Assembly: GCA_014584395.1 (NCBI GenBank)
Contig: JACTMY010000020.1
Coordinates: 168,631-232,630 of the forward strand
Length of the DNA stretch: 64,000 nucleotides
DNA from: Planctomycetota bacterium
Lineage (GTDB): Bacteria; Planctomycetota; Planctomycetia; Gemmatales; HRBIN36
Direction of reading: 5' to 3'
Part shown: positions 53,241 to 63,761 of the stretch, piece after piece
Layout of the letters: every line of letters begins with the position of its first letter
Numbering within the stretch: the stretch's first letter is position 1
The notes under the pieces: generated by a model
The model's database searches: none
Told to the model about the DNA's origin: nothing
What the model saw: only the letters and a program-made list of their open reading frames with translations
Position numbers and translations under genes: made by a program

Positions 53241-53654
53241 TCAGCCCTTGGGCGGCGGCCGATCGGACGCGAGATCCTGGGCGAGGAGCTGCGTTAGGGC
53301 TTGCAACGCCTTCTCCGCTTCGGGGCCTTTCACTTCGAGGATCAGCTCCGTCCCCTTTTCCGCGCAGAGCATGAACAGGTCGAGGACGCTGGTCAGGTCG
53401 GCCCGGACGTCGCCGCGAATCAAGGTGGCCTGGGCGTCGAATTGCTTGGCCAGTTCGGACAAGAGGGTTGCGGGCCGCATGTGCAGCCCCTCGGCGTAGG
53501 GCACGATCACCGGCTGCTGCAGGACGCCGCCGGACGCGAGCGGCTGGGCATGGGCCGGGAATGAACCCAAGAGGGACGGCGCGCGCTCCACCGGCGGCGG
53601 AGGCGGCTCGACCCGGGCCATGCGTTGACTGTCGCGTTTCTTTGAACTGGCCAT
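53241..53654 (-). CDS. ptsH: HPr family phosphocarrier protein with N-terminal extension
   Basis: YAEGLHMRPATLLSELAKQFDAQATLIRGDVRADLTSVLDLFMLCAEKGTELILEVKGPEAEKALQAL. Confidence 0.9.
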   Translation of the reverse strand: MASSKKRDSQRMARVEPPPPPVERAPSLLGSFPAHAQPLASGGVLQQPVIVPYAEGLHMRPATLLSELAKQFDAQATLIRGDVRADLTSVLDLFMLCAEKGTELILEVKGPEAEKALQALTQLLAQDLASDRPPPKG

Positions 53655-53769
53655 GTTCCTTGGACTCATTGGCTGAAGCAAGGGTTCATCTTCTTCAGTC
53701 TGAGCAACCCATCCCCGGAGGGATCGATCCTTGGGTTTTCACGGGGCGCTTGGCGAGCCGCGCCCGTCG

Positions 53770-54243
53770 TTAGCGGGGAGCCTCGTTTTCCGTGAGCAGC
53801 TCCCAGATTTCCTCGCGGGTGTTGGATTGCCGCAAAAAGCGGCAAAACGTGTCGTCCCGGAGGCTCCGCGACACGTTCTCCAAAGCACGCAAATGTTCGC
53901 TCGGCCGATCTTGCGGCGAAATGAGCATGATAAAGATGTAGACCGGCTCGTTGTCGAGGCTGTTGAAATCCACGCCGTTCTTGGAGACCGCGACCGTGCC
54001 GATGGGCCGCTCCACGCTGTCGTGCTTGGTGTGCGGGATGGCGACGCCGCGGCCGATGCCGGTCGATCCCAACTCCTCGCGCTTCAAGATGGCGCGGATG
54101 ATGTTTTCCTCGGCGTTGGCCTTGATGTGGCCGGCCGCGCGCAGACTCCCCACCATTTCACGGATGACTTCCGTCTTGTTGGTGGAAATCAGCGCCGGGA
54201 GAATGGCTTCACGAACCACGAAATCAGACGTACGCATGCCCAC
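53770..54243 (-). CDS. ptsN: PTS EIIA-Ntr-like protein
   Basis: ILKREELGSTGIGRGVAIPHTKHDSVERPIGTVAVSKNGVDFNSLDNEPVYIFIMLISPQDRPSEHLRALENVSR. Confidence 0.94.
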   Translation of the reverse strand: MGMRTSDFVVREAILPALISTNKTEVIREMVGSLRAAGHIKANAEENIIRAILKREELGSTGIGRGVAIPHTKHDSVERPIGTVAVSKNGVDFNSLDNEPVYIFIMLISPQDRPSEHLRALENVSRSLRDDTFCRFLRQSNTREEIWELLTENEAPR

Positions 54244-54305
54244 GGTTCTCCTATGCCGCGGCTCGGGTCGTCCACCCCGGGGCCGCCCTGCTGGTCGGAC
54301 CCGGC

Positions 54306-54638
54306 CTATTCCTCCTGCGGCACGCCTTCGCGGGCGGCGGGGCGGCGACGATGGTCCTGAATCTTTTCCTTGTATTTGCGAAGCTGCCCTTCGAGTTTGT
54401 CCAGCACCAGGTCCACCGCCGCCAGCAGGTCCACGTGCTTTTCCTTGGCCACGAAGTCGTGCTTATGCTCGGCGTCCACGATGAATTCCACCGTAAACAG
54501 ATCGTGCTCGCGGTCCACCGTCACGCTGATGCTGGTCAAGCGGTTGAACTGGTTCATCAACCGCTCGGCTTTATTTTCAATGAACTCCTGTGTTTGACTA
54601 TCGAGATGGCCATGACGGGTCGAAATCTTGATTTGCAT
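54306..54638 (-). CDS. hpf: ribosome hibernation-promoting factor (HPF/YfiA)
   Basis: MQIKISTRHGHLDSQTQEFIENKAERLMNQFNRLTSISVTVDREHDLFTVEFIVDAEHKHDFVAKEKHVDLLAAVDLVLDKLEGQLRKYKEKI. Confidence 0.95.
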   Translation of the reverse strand: MQIKISTRHGHLDSQTQEFIENKAERLMNQFNRLTSISVTVDREHDLFTVEFIVDAEHKHDFVAKEKHVDLLAAVDLVLDKLEGQLRKYKEKIQDHRRRPAAREGVPQEE

Positions 54639-54902
54639 TGTCCCAAGGTCCTTGTCATCCGTTGATCCGTTACGGGGTCTGGCGCCAGGACCCGGCTCCC
54701 TTGCGGAGAACGGATCGGGCGGTTTGCGAGTCTTCGACTCCCGACCATGCAACAGACCATGGTATAGGATTCCCGCCAGCGAATCAAGGGTTCCGATGGC
54801 CTCCTGCAAGGATCGCCAGCGGCTTGCATGAGGCCTTGGGCGCTGCGGCGGCGCGGGGGCGAAGGCCTGCTTTTTATCGGCGATGAGAGGCGGCCCGGCG
54901 CT

Positions 54903-56042
54903 TCACGACTGGCCCTTGGCTTGCTTTTCCTGCCAATCATCGGCTTGTCGATGCAATCGCTTCAACCCCGCGATCTTGCCTTGATAATGGCGATTGTTAT
55001 TCCGGGCGTCAAAAGCCTTGGCCTGGCGGCGCGTCTCTTGCTCCAGCCATTGGATCAGCACGTCGACGGCGATGTTCTTTTTGGGCTGCCCCAGGGGCAA
55101 GTCCTTGGGAATGCGGAGCTTCACCTCGTCCACCCCCGCCCGCTTCAGCCGCTGCAAGGTGAACAGGGCCGCCAGGTAGAACTGCAATATGGAGGAGGGC
55201 TGCGTGGCCACGGCGACGGCGGGCCATTCCCGTTCGAACAGGTCCAACGCTTCCTGGGTCTGGCCGATGAAGGCCAGGTAGCGCATATGCAAGCCATGTT
55301 CGAGCAGGAACTGCGGCTTGCGGCGCAGACGCCGATAATTGCTGGCGTGCAGTTGGGCGGCCTCTTCGGCCTGGCCCTTTTCGACGAGGGGCAAGAGAAA
55401 CTGCGGAATCGTCCGATGCGGTTCCTCGCCGCAGCGCAGCCGACCTTTCAAAATAGGCGCGGCCAGCACCAGGGCCTTGTCCGGGTCGCCCCACTCGATG
55501 AGGGCCGCCGCCTTGGAGCCGATGGAGCAGGCCTTGCAATCGGACAGCTCGTCGCTGTTGAGCCGATCCATTTGCTTCATGGCCTGCCGGGCCTTGGCCT
55601 GGTCGCCAAACGCCCGATAGACCTTGAAGCGGGTTTGCAGGTGCGGGTGTTCGTTTTGCCCATAGGCCTGATAGCGGCGCTGCTGATCCGCGAGCAAATC
55701 CTCGATCCGCTCGCGGCTGATCGTTGGGAAATCGGCGGCGTTGTCGATGATCCATTTGTACTTCCACAGGATTTCATAGGCCTCGTAGGCGTCGGGATCG
55801 CGGTCGTACACCGCCAGGCACCAACTGAAGGCCACGATGGCGCGGTCGGGCTGGCCGCCGAAGATGGCGGCGTCGATCAAATCCTGCCGAATCTCGTAGG
55901 CCGACTCCTCGTCCTTGAGCTGATCGGCGATCCGGACGGCCCGCTCCAGGAGCGCCACTTTCTGCGGCGAATGATCGAGCAGAAAGGATTCAAAGAGCAG
56001 ATCGTTCAGTTCATCCCTGGAGGGAGCTTTGCGTCGTTTCAT
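54903..56042 (-). CDS. helical-repeat (TPR-like) protein, operonic with Hsp90-like gene
   Basis: Repeated helical pairs, e.g. GGQPDRAIVAFSWCLAVYDRDPDAYEAYEILWKYKW, WGDPDKALVLAAPIL, IGQTQEALDLFEREWP; starts 22 bp after the Hsp90-like stop. Confidence 0.75.
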   Translation of the reverse strand: MKRRKAPSRDELNDLLFESFLLDHSPQKVALLERAVRIADQLKDEESAYEIRQDLIDAAIFGGQPDRAIVAFSWCLAVYDRDPDAYEAYEILWKYKWIIDNAADFPTISRERIEDLLADQQRRYQAYGQNEHPHLQTRFKVYRAFGDQAKARQAMKQMDRLNSDELSDCKACSIGSKAAALIEWGDPDKALVLAAPILKGRLRCGEEPHRTIPQFLLPLVEKGQAEEAAQLHASNYRRLRRKPQFLLEHGLHMRYLAFIGQTQEALDLFEREWPAVAVATQPSSILQFYLAALFTLQRLKRAGVDEVKLRIPKDLPLGQPKKNIAVDVLIQWLEQETRRQAKAFDARNNNRHYQGKIAGLKRLHRQADDWQEKQAKGQS

Positions 56043-56064
56043 GATCGGTCTCCCAGGTGCGTCT

Positions 56065-57948
56065 TCATGGGGGGCCTTCCTCCAAGGAGGAGGGAGCATG
56101 AGATGAGGGATCGATGCGCAGACCCAATTCGATCAGTTCCATCATGCCTTGATTGAGCAACTGCATTTCATCCTGGCTCAAGGGATAGTGGCCCAGGAGC
56201 AGCGCCTGGACGTAGAGCATTTCGATCACCCGCCGCAGCAGCGGATTGGCCTGCTGTCCGCGCAGCCGCTGGACGAGGGGATTGGCGAAATTGAAATAAA
56301 GCCGGCTCGCCTCCCGCTCCCGGGGCTGGCCGCGGCGCAGGTCGCCGAGCAGCTCCGAGAAGAGGGGATTGGCCACGTCCTGGGAGCGCTGCACGTCGCG
56401 GAGAAACCGGCCCACCTGGCTGGTGTGGAACAGCACCGGAATCTCGACCGGCTGGAAGCGCTTGATCTCGGGGAGGCATTGATAAGGACGCAGCACCTTG
56501 CGGGCCGCTTCGATCAGAAACTGCAAGTCGGCCTCCTCCTGTGCATCGACGTCGTCCAAATCCCGGGCCAATTGAGCGGGATCGATGCGTTCGACGTAGA
56601 GGTCCTCCCGCGTTTCGGAGACCTTGTCGAGCAGGTCGCTTTCCATCGTGTGGCCGGCGTTGATCAGCGGGATGCCCTGGGCGGCGGCGATGCGGGCGAT
56701 CTGGCGGTAGCCGTCCACTTCGGAGACGTAGCGCACCTGCGGGCTGTGCTTCAAGAACTGGCCGAAGCTCATGCGGCCCAGGTTGGTTTCGAATTGGAAC
56801 CAATCCATGCACAGTTGAAAAAATTCGTCGTCATGCAGGGCCAGCGTCTTCATGGCCAGGTCGTGGCGGTCGAGCAATTTCTGGACGGCTTCGGGCCGCT
56901 CCTGGGCCATGCGGCGCAGGTGCTGTTTGAGCGTCTCGCCCAGCGTCTCCCGCGCCTTGTGCAGCCGCTGATCCTCGATGAGCGTTTCCCGGGAGGCGGT
57001 CGGCCGCAAGTCGTCGACGTTGACCACGGCCTTGACGAAGATGGCCCATTCGGGAAGGACGTTCTCCACCTTGTCGGAAAGAAACATCCGCTTGAGGTAA
57101 ACGCGGTGAGTTTGGGTCACGCCGGGCTGCAAGGGGTGGCGGATGATGTAGGCGGCCCCGGCCACCTGCCCGGCGTCGGAGGCCAGGGGAATGTAGTCGT
57201 CGTAGCTCTCCTCGAAAATCTCCTTGCCGAAGTCGAGCCAGGCCTGGCGCCGCTCCTGATCGTGGACGAACTCCCGCAGCCAGGGGGGAGGCGTTTGGTT
57301 GATCTGCGTCTTGGCCTTGCCGCGCTGAATCGTGACCGGATAGGGCAACAGGCGGCCGAAGTGCCGGGCGTGATGCACCAGTTCATCGTATTTAAACAGG
57401 GAGGCACATTCCGGCTTGGCGGTAAGGCAGACTTGCGTGCCCGGCTCGACGTCGATGGCCAGGGTGCGGACCGTGTAAGTGCCGTCGGGCTTGGCCTTCC
57501 ATTCCACGGGCGGATGGCCGGGGCGGGCGGACTGCGAGATGACGATGATCTCATCGCTGACGACGAAGCAGGAAAGGATGCCGATGCCGAACTGTCCGAG
57601 GTAATCCTTGGGTCGGCCGCCGCGCCCCAGCCGCTTGGAGCTGTGGCCGATGGTGGCGAGGAATTCATGGACCTCCGCTTCGGTCAGGCCGATGCCATTG
57701 TCGGCGGCCAGGAGCCGGCTCGGCTGGCCGGGCTTGTCGTGGAGCTCGAACAGGATCGTGCCCGGCCATGCGGGGTCGGCGTTGACCCGTTCGCGAATGG
57801 CGTCCACGCCGTTTTGCAGCAACTCGCGGACGAAGATTTCCGGACCGCTGTAGAGATGATCCGAAAGCAGTTCGATGATGCCGCGCAGGTCGATTTGAAA
57901 GCGATGATTCACGTTAAGCCCTTGGCTGACAAAGGTCGGACGGGCCAA
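56065..57948 (-). CDS. Hsp90-family (HtpG-like) ATPase/chaperone
   Basis: LYSGPEIFVRELLQNGVDAIRER, LLAADNGIGLTEAEVHEFLATIGHSSK, DYLGQFGIGILSCFVVSDEI, LKRMFLSDKVENVLPEWAIFVKAVVNVDDLRPTASRETLIED. Confidence 0.92.
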   Translation of the reverse strand: MARPTFVSQGLNVNHRFQIDLRGIIELLSDHLYSGPEIFVRELLQNGVDAIRERVNADPAWPGTILFELHDKPGQPSRLLAADNGIGLTEAEVHEFLATIGHSSKRLGRGGRPKDYLGQFGIGILSCFVVSDEIIVISQSARPGHPPVEWKAKPDGTYTVRTLAIDVEPGTQVCLTAKPECASLFKYDELVHHARHFGRLLPYPVTIQRGKAKTQINQTPPPWLREFVHDQERRQAWLDFGKEIFEESYDDYIPLASDAGQVAGAAYIIRHPLQPGVTQTHRVYLKRMFLSDKVENVLPEWAIFVKAVVNVDDLRPTASRETLIEDQRLHKARETLGETLKQHLRRMAQERPEAVQKLLDRHDLAMKTLALHDDEFFQLCMDWFQFETNLGRMSFGQFLKHSPQVRYVSEVDGYRQIARIAAAQGIPLINAGHTMESDLLDKVSETREDLYVERIDPAQLARDLDDVDAQEEADLQFLIEAARKVLRPYQCLPEIKRFQPVEIPVLFHTSQVGRFLRDVQRSQDVANPLFSELLGDLRRGQPREREASRLYFNFANPLVQRLRGQQANPLLRRVIEMLYVQALLLGHYPLSQDEMQLLNQGMMELIELGLRIDPSSHAPSSLEEGPP

Positions 57949-58236
57949 GGGCCGGTTCGCCGACCGCCGGACCTCCCGGAGTTTCTGTCAGAGTAGCGTT
58001 ATTCTAACCGCTGCTCCCACGATGGGAATTGGTTTTTCGGCAGGAATCGTGGCTTGCTGCCGCCATCAGCGAGGATCACGCCTGGCTCAGGCCCCATCCC
58101 GCTCGTATTGACCCCCTTTTTACATGGCCGTACACTTTGAGCAGAGGTCCGATAAACTGACCTTGAAGCCGTGCCGCCCATCGGAGTGGGGCGTGAGCCT
58201 GCCGGGGGGCGGTTTTTTGGTGGGAAGGACGCACAC

Positions 58237-61200
58237 ATGAACGCGAATGCCGAGTTCAAGGAGCCTGAAGCAGGCTCATCCCCTTCATCGGCACCGCAGG
58301 ACGCGGATCAACTGTCCCTCTGGGAGCAGATTGGCGATTTCTTCAGCAGCCTGTCCGAAGGCGCCGTGAGCCTCATCACCCGCGTTTTCGGCTCCAGCAA
58401 CGAGCGCTACATTCGCAAGCTAGGCTACGTTCGCGTCAAGGAAGCCGACCCTCCCTACAGCATCGTCGACGGTTCGCTGCTCAGCAAGATCAACGCCTTG
58501 GAAAAGCAGATGCAAGCGCTGAGTGATGAGGAGCTGCGGCAGATGACGCCGCGGATGCGCGAGCGGCTCAAGAACGGCGAACCGCTGGATTGGCTGCTGC
58601 CCGAGGCCTTCGCCGCCTGCCGCGAATCGGCCCGCCGCTACAAGAACATGCGGCACTACGACGTGCAGATGATCGGCGGCATCGTCCTGCACCGGGGCAA
58701 CATCGCCGAGATGGTGACCGGCGAAGGCAAGACCCTCGTCGCCACCCTGGCGGCCTTCCTCAACGGCCTCGAGGGCAAGGGCGTTCACGTCATCACCGTC
58801 AACGATTACCTGGCCCGCCGCGACTGCGAATGGATGACGCCGATCTATCAGGGCCTGGGCATGACCGCGGGCTACATCCAATCCGACATGCACCCCGGCG
58901 AGCGCCGCAAGGCTTACGACTGCGACATCACCTACGGCACCAATAGCGAATTTGGCTTCGACTATCTCCGCGACAACATGAAGCCCGCCCGCTGGGGCGA
59001 TCCGCGCTACCCCGTCAGCATGCAGCAGTGCCAGAAAGCCCTGCACTACGCCATCATCGACGAGGTGGACAACATCCTCATCGACGAAGCCCGCACGCCG
59101 TTGATCATCTCCGGCCAGGCCCACGGCGACGTCAACCGCTTCCGCCTGGCCGACCGCATCGCCCGGCAGCTCAAGCCCGGCACCCATTTTGAAATCAAGG
59201 AAAAGGAGCATTCCTGCCACTTGACCGAAGAGGGTATCCGCGAGGCGGAAAAGCTGGCCGGCGTCGAGAGTTTCTACACGGCCGGGAACATGGAATGGCC
59301 CCACCTCATCGACCAGGCCCTCAAGGCGCACCATCTCTACAAGCGCGACAAGAAATACATGGTCATGCCCAGCCCCGAAACGGGCGAGCCGAGCGTGATC
59401 ATCGTCGATGAATTCACGGGCCGGCCCATGTTCGGCCGCCAGTGGTCGGACGGCCTGCACCAGGCGGTCGAGGCGAAGGAAGGCGTGCCGATCAAGGAAG
59501 AGACGCAGACGCTGGCCACGATCACCTTGCAGAACTTCTTCAAGCTCTACAAGAAGCTGGCGGGCATGACCGGCACCGCCATGACCGAGGCCACGGAGTT
59601 TTGGAAAATCTACAAGCTCGACGTCATCGCCATCCCCACCAATCGCCGGTTGCGGCGGGTCAACCATCCCGATGTCGTCTACCGCACCGAAGCGGAGAAA
59701 TGGGCGGCGCTCTTGGGCGAGATCGTCGAAGTGCATAACGCGGGCCGCCCCATCCTCGTCGGCACCGTCGACGTGGACAAGTCGGAAAAGCTCGGCAACC
59801 TCCTGAAGAAGAAGGGCATCAAGTTCGAGCTGCTCAACGCCAAGCCCGAGAACGTCGGCCGCGAGGCCGAGATCATTGCCCAGGCCGGCCGCCTCGGCGC
59901 AGTCACCATCTCGACCAACATGGCCGGCCGCGGCACCGACATCATCCTCGGCGGCAATCCCGAGTTCCTCGCCTGGGCCAAGCTCAAGCAGCAATACGCT
60001 TCCCGGCTCGACGTCCCCCCGGATACCTGGAAGCAGACGGTCGATGAGATCGAGGCCCGGGAGAAGACCCGGGAGGAAGGCCGCCAGGTCGCTGAGCTGG
60101 GCGGGCTGCACGTCATCGGCACCGAGCGGCACGAAGCCCGCCGCATCGACAATCAGCTCCGCGGCCGCGCCGGCCGCCAGGGCGACCCCGGCTCCAGCCG
60201 CTTCTACCTGTCCCTGCAGGACGACCTGCTCCGCATCTTCGGCGGCGAGACCATGGCCGCCTGGATGCAGACCCTGGGCATGGAAGAAGGGCAATGCATC
60301 GAAAGCAAGATGCTCACCCGCCGCATCGCCGCCTGCCAGAAGAAGGTCGAGGAGAAGAACTTCGACATCCGCAAGAACCTGCTCGAATACGACGAGGTCA
60401 TGGACCATCAGCGCAAGCGCGTCTACGGCTTCCGGCAGCGCTTGCTCGAAGACGGCAACGGCAAGTTGATCCTCATGGACATGCTGCGCACGCAGATTGA
60501 CAAGACGGTCGCCATGTGCATGGCCGACGACTACGGCGCGGAAACCTTCGCCAACTTCGCCGAGACGCGGCTCAACATGGATTTCGAGACCAGTGATTTT
60601 CGCCGGATGGACTTCGCCGAGGCGGCCGCCGCGGCCAAGGAGAAGGCGGCCCGGCAGGCCATCCCCGCCATCGAGGACGCCCTCGAGGAAAACCTCAGCG
60701 CCGACGTCGAGGAGCGCGAGTGGAACTGGGAAGCCATGGCGGGCTTCATGGGCCGGCAATACGGCGTCAAGACGACGGCCCGCGAGCTGAAGCAGATCGG
60801 CCGCGATCAACTGCTCAATCATCTCGTGCCCAAGGCCGAGGAGGCGATCCAGGCCATCGACCTGTCCGAAGGGGAGCCGATCCTCAGCCCCGACTTCGGC
60901 CGCCGCTCCGTGGCGGAATGGGTCAAGCTGAAATTCCGGGTGGACGTGTCTCTCGAGGAATTGGCCCCCTTGGAAACCCCCGCCATCAAAGATATGGTCT
61001 TCCAGAAGATCATGGAGCTGTACCACGAGAAGGAAATCGAGTTCCCGATGCAGGTGGGACTGGCCAACTTCATGGCGGAAGGCCATCAGGGCATGGGCGA
61101 GCGGTACAACCGCGACGGCCTGCTCGCCTGGGTCAAGGAGCGTTTCCCCGGCGCCGCCGACGCCATCAACGCCGATCAGTTCTTGAACCAATCGCGGCAT

Positions 61201-61938
61201 CGGCTCCAAGAGGAGATCCTGGAAGTCAGCAAGCGGTTCTATCCCGCCCAGGGGACGGCGGGGCTGGACGCCCTGATCGAACGCCATCTCGGCCGGGCCG
61301 ACCGCGCCGCGGCTTCCACCGCCCAGGCCATCGCCCAGGCCATGAAGGCCGACTATCAGATCGAGATGGATCCCGAGGAGCTCGCCGGCCTGGGCAGCGC
61401 CGCCCTCCGGGAAAAGCTCTACAACGCTTGCGACGACCGCTACCGCCGGGAGATGCGAAGCATGGAGCGGTCGCTCATCCTCAACATCCTCGACGCCAGT
61501 TGGAAGGACCACCTCTATGCCATGGACCACCTGCGGGCCGGCATCGGCCTGGTCGGGTACGCCCAGATCGATCCCAAGATCGAATACAAGCGCCAGGGCA
61601 TGAAGCTGTTCGATGAGATGTGGAACGGCATGCAAGCCAAGGTCACCGACCTGGTTTTCCGCATGGAAGAGGCGGCGGCTTCCCTTTCGGAAGCGCTGCT
61701 GCTCAACAGCGTGGCCCAGCATCAACAGGCCCCCTCCTCCTTCTCCGCGCAGGTGTCGACGGGGGGCGTCGCCGCCAGTTCGGGCAAGCAGGAACCCGCC
61801 TACAGCACCAACAGCGGCGAGGGCCGCAAGCTCGAACCGATCCGCAATCGCGGTCCCAAGGTGGGCCGCAACGAACCCTGCCCCTGCGGCAGCGGCAAGA
61901 AGTTCAAGAACTGCTGCATGAAGAAAACGTCGGTGTGA
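58237..61938 (+). CDS. secA: preprotein translocase subunit SecA
   Basis: [104 protein letters not shown]-terminal [13 protein letters not shown]. Confidence 0.98.
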   Translation: MNANAEFKEPEAGSSPSSAPQDADQLSLWEQIGDFFSSLSEGAVSLITRVFGSSNERYIRKLGYVRVKEADPPYSIVDGSLLSKINALEKQMQALSDEELRQMTPRMRERLKNGEPLDWLLPEAFAACRESARRYKNMRHYDVQMIGGIVLHRGNIAEMVTGEGKTLVATLAAFLNGLEGKGVHVITVNDYLARRDCEWMTPIYQGLGMTAGYIQSDMHPGERRKAYDCDITYGTNSEFGFDYLRDNMKPARWGDPRYPVSMQQCQKALHYAIIDEVDNILIDEARTPLIISGQAHGDVNRFRLADRIARQLKPGTHFEIKEKEHSCHLTEEGIREAEKLAGVESFYTAGNMEWPHLIDQALKAHHLYKRDKKYMVMPSPETGEPSVIIVDEFTGRPMFGRQWSDGLHQAVEAKEGVPIKEETQTLATITLQNFFKLYKKLAGMTGTAMTEATEFWKIYKLDVIAIPTNRRLRRVNHPDVVYRTEAEKWAALLGEIVEVHNAGRPILVGTVDVDKSEKLGNLLKKKGIKFELLNAKPENVGREAEIIAQAGRLGAVTISTNMAGRGTDIILGGNPEFLAWAKLKQQYASRLDVPPDTWKQTVDEIEAREKTREEGRQVAELGGLHVIGTERHEARRIDNQLRGRAGRQGDPGSSRFYLSLQDDLLRIFGGETMAAWMQTLGMEEGQCIESKMLTRRIAACQKKVEEKNFDIRKNLLEYDEVMDHQRKRVYGFRQRLLEDGNGKLILMDMLRTQIDKTVAMCMADDYGAETFANFAETRLNMDFETSDFRRMDFAEAAAAAKEKAARQAIPAIEDALEENLSADVEEREWNWEAMAGFMGRQYGVKTTARELKQIGRDQLLNHLVPKAEEAIQAIDLSEGEPILSPDFGRRSVAEWVKLKFRVDVSLEELAPLETPAIKDMVFQKIMELYHEKEIEFPMQVGLANFMAEGHQGMGERYNRDGLLAWVKERFPGAADAINADQFLNQSRHRLQEEILEVSKRFYPAQGTAGLDALIERHLGRADRAAASTAQAIAQAMKADYQIEMDPEELAGLGSAALREKLYNACDDRYRREMRSMERSLILNILDASWKDHLYAMDHLRAGIGLVGYAQIDPKIEYKRQGMKLFDEMWNGMQAKVTDLVFRMEEAAASLSEALLLNSVAQHQQAPSSFSAQVSTGGVAASSGKQEPAYSTNSGEGRKLEPIRNRGPKVGRNEPCPCGSGKKFKNCCMKKTSV

Positions 61939-61960
61939 GCGTTCAAGAGACGCATCGTTT

Positions 61961-63661
61961 TCACGTCGCCGTCGCCGTGACCAGGGTCGGCGTGTTGTAT
62001 TGATCCGCGGCGCCGCCCCGGCCATGGCTTTGCCACCAGGCTTGCGCTTCCTCTTCGTTCCAGGCGTTGGCCGCGGAGCAGCCGGCCAAGGCTTCGGCGA
62101 GCGCTTTGACCGAGGGGAAGCGTTGGTCGGGCTGCTTCTCCAGACAGCGCAGGATGATCTCCTCCAGGTCCGCCGGAATCTCCGGCCGGATCGACCGCGG
62201 CGGGCGGACCGGTTCCCGAACGTGGGCGATCACCGTTTGCATGGCGGTGGCCTTGATGAACGGCGGCTGCCCCGTCAGCATGTAGAACGCCGTGGCCCCC
62301 AGGCTGTAGACGTCGCCGCGGGCGTCGACGGTGTCCAGTCCTTGGGCTTGCTCGGGGGAGAGATAGTCCGGCGTGCCCACGATGAAGCCTTCATGGGTGA
62401 GCTTGGAATCCGCCTGCTCCCATTCCGGATGAAGCACCAGGCCGAAGTCGAGCAGCTTGACCACGTCGAATTGGCCGCCCAGGGGGCAGACCAGGATGTT
62501 GCTGGGCTTGATGTCGCGGTGAATCAGCCCCGCGGCATGAGCTTCGTGCAAGGCGGCGCACACCTGCTTAAGGAGAAAGACCGCCCGGCCCGCCGGCATG
62601 GGGCCCGACTCCGCCACGATCTCGGCGAGCGACAGCCCCGGCAGATATTCCATGACGTAATAAAACGTGCCCTCCTGGGTGTGGCCATAGTCGAAGATTT
62701 GCACCGTGTTCCAATGGGTCAAGCCGGCGGTGGCCTGCACCTCGCGCTCGAAGCGGGCCTGGTTCGTGGGGTCGTTGGCCTTTTCGGCCCGAATCAGCTT
62801 GACCACGCAGGGCCGCTTGAGCAGCAGATGCTCGGCCAGATAGACCTCCCCCATGCCCCCCTGGCCTAGCCGCGTCTTGAGCCGATATTGGCCCAGTTGT
62901 TTCGACTCGAAGGCTTGCTTTTGCAGCGCGTGGATGCGGTACGATCCGAAACCGGCGATGACCAGGGCCAGCCCGAGAAAGAGGACTTCAAAGGGCAGGA
63001 CGTGCATCCAATAGGCGGTCGCGAGTTCGAAGTGGACGGCCGCGATGCCGCTGATCAGGATCGGCACGAACGCCCAGGCGGCGGTGATTGTCGTGCAGCG
63101 CCGGGCGGTGTTGGGGATGAAGACGCCGTAAAGGGTGATGAGGGCAAACCAGCGCAGGACGTTGAGTTTGTTCATCAGGCCGAAAACGGCGTTGCGTTGC
63201 GGGGCCTCGCTGCTGAGCTGGGCCAGGGCGGCTTGGAACACCGGCTGCCGATACACCTCGATGCTCAGGTAGGTGAAATGGGCCGTGATGACGCCGAAGA
63301 AAAGCACCTCGCACAACCGCAGATGGTTCATGTTCGGAGCGGCTTTCCGCCACAGATGGAACGCCAGACCCGCCGCCGCGAGGGCGATCGTGATCGTGAT
63401 GACATGATCGATCCAGCCGGAGTGCACGAAAATGGGGGAGATCAACGACACCAGCGCGACGAAGGCGTAGCAAGCAGCCAGGATCGTGGTCGCCAGGCGC
63501 AGGCGATGCAGCAGCAGATGGCCCAACTCCGCGTTGAAGCCGGTGCTGTTGGCCTCGCAGACCACCCGGCAGACCATGGCGGCCAGCCCCTCCTTGGATG
63601 ACGCCGCGGGTTGGGGAAGGGGTGCGGCACGACGCACGTCGGGGACGGCAGGCGGTTGCAT
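61961..63661 (-). CDS. serine/threonine protein kinase with N-terminal multi-TM domain
   Basis: RLGQGGMGEVYLAEHLLLKRPCVVKLI...LIHRDIKPSNILV...VKLLDFGLV...GTPDYLSPEQAQG; several TM helices N-terminal to the kinase. Confidence 0.95.
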   Translation of the reverse strand: MQPPAVPDVRRAAPLPQPAASSKEGLAAMVCRVVCEANSTGFNAELGHLLLHRLRLATTILAACYAFVALVSLISPIFVHSGWIDHVITITIALAAAGLAFHLWRKAAPNMNHLRLCEVLFFGVITAHFTYLSIEVYRQPVFQAALAQLSSEAPQRNAVFGLMNKLNVLRWFALITLYGVFIPNTARRCTTITAAWAFVPILISGIAAVHFELATAYWMHVLPFEVLFLGLALVIAGFGSYRIHALQKQAFESKQLGQYRLKTRLGQGGMGEVYLAEHLLLKRPCVVKLIRAEKANDPTNQARFEREVQATAGLTHWNTVQIFDYGHTQEGTFYYVMEYLPGLSLAEIVAESGPMPAGRAVFLLKQVCAALHEAHAAGLIHRDIKPSNILVCPLGGQFDVVKLLDFGLVLHPEWEQADSKLTHEGFIVGTPDYLSPEQAQGLDTVDARGDVYSLGATAFYMLTGQPPFIKATAMQTVIAHVREPVRPPRSIRPEIPADLEEIILRCLEKQPDQRFPSVKALAEALAGCSAANAWNEEEAQAWWQSHGRGGAADQYNTPTLVTATAT

Positions 63662-63761
63662 GGGATTCTCTTGCCTCGGAGCCGGGCTGGCTCGATGGAA
63701 CGGATCGAAACGGTCGGTTTATTCTATGAAAGAACGGCCAACGCCGGGCTGATTACGTCTG

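Noticed and set aside
56149-57996. 615-aa plus-strand ORF opposite the Hsp90-like gene
   Set aside because: Shadow ORF; the Hsp90 ATPase motifs on the minus strand are decisive.
58420-62025. 1201-aa minus-strand ORF opposite secA
   Set aside because: Shadow ORF caused by high GC and codon bias; the plus-strand SecA has unambiguous motifs throughout.
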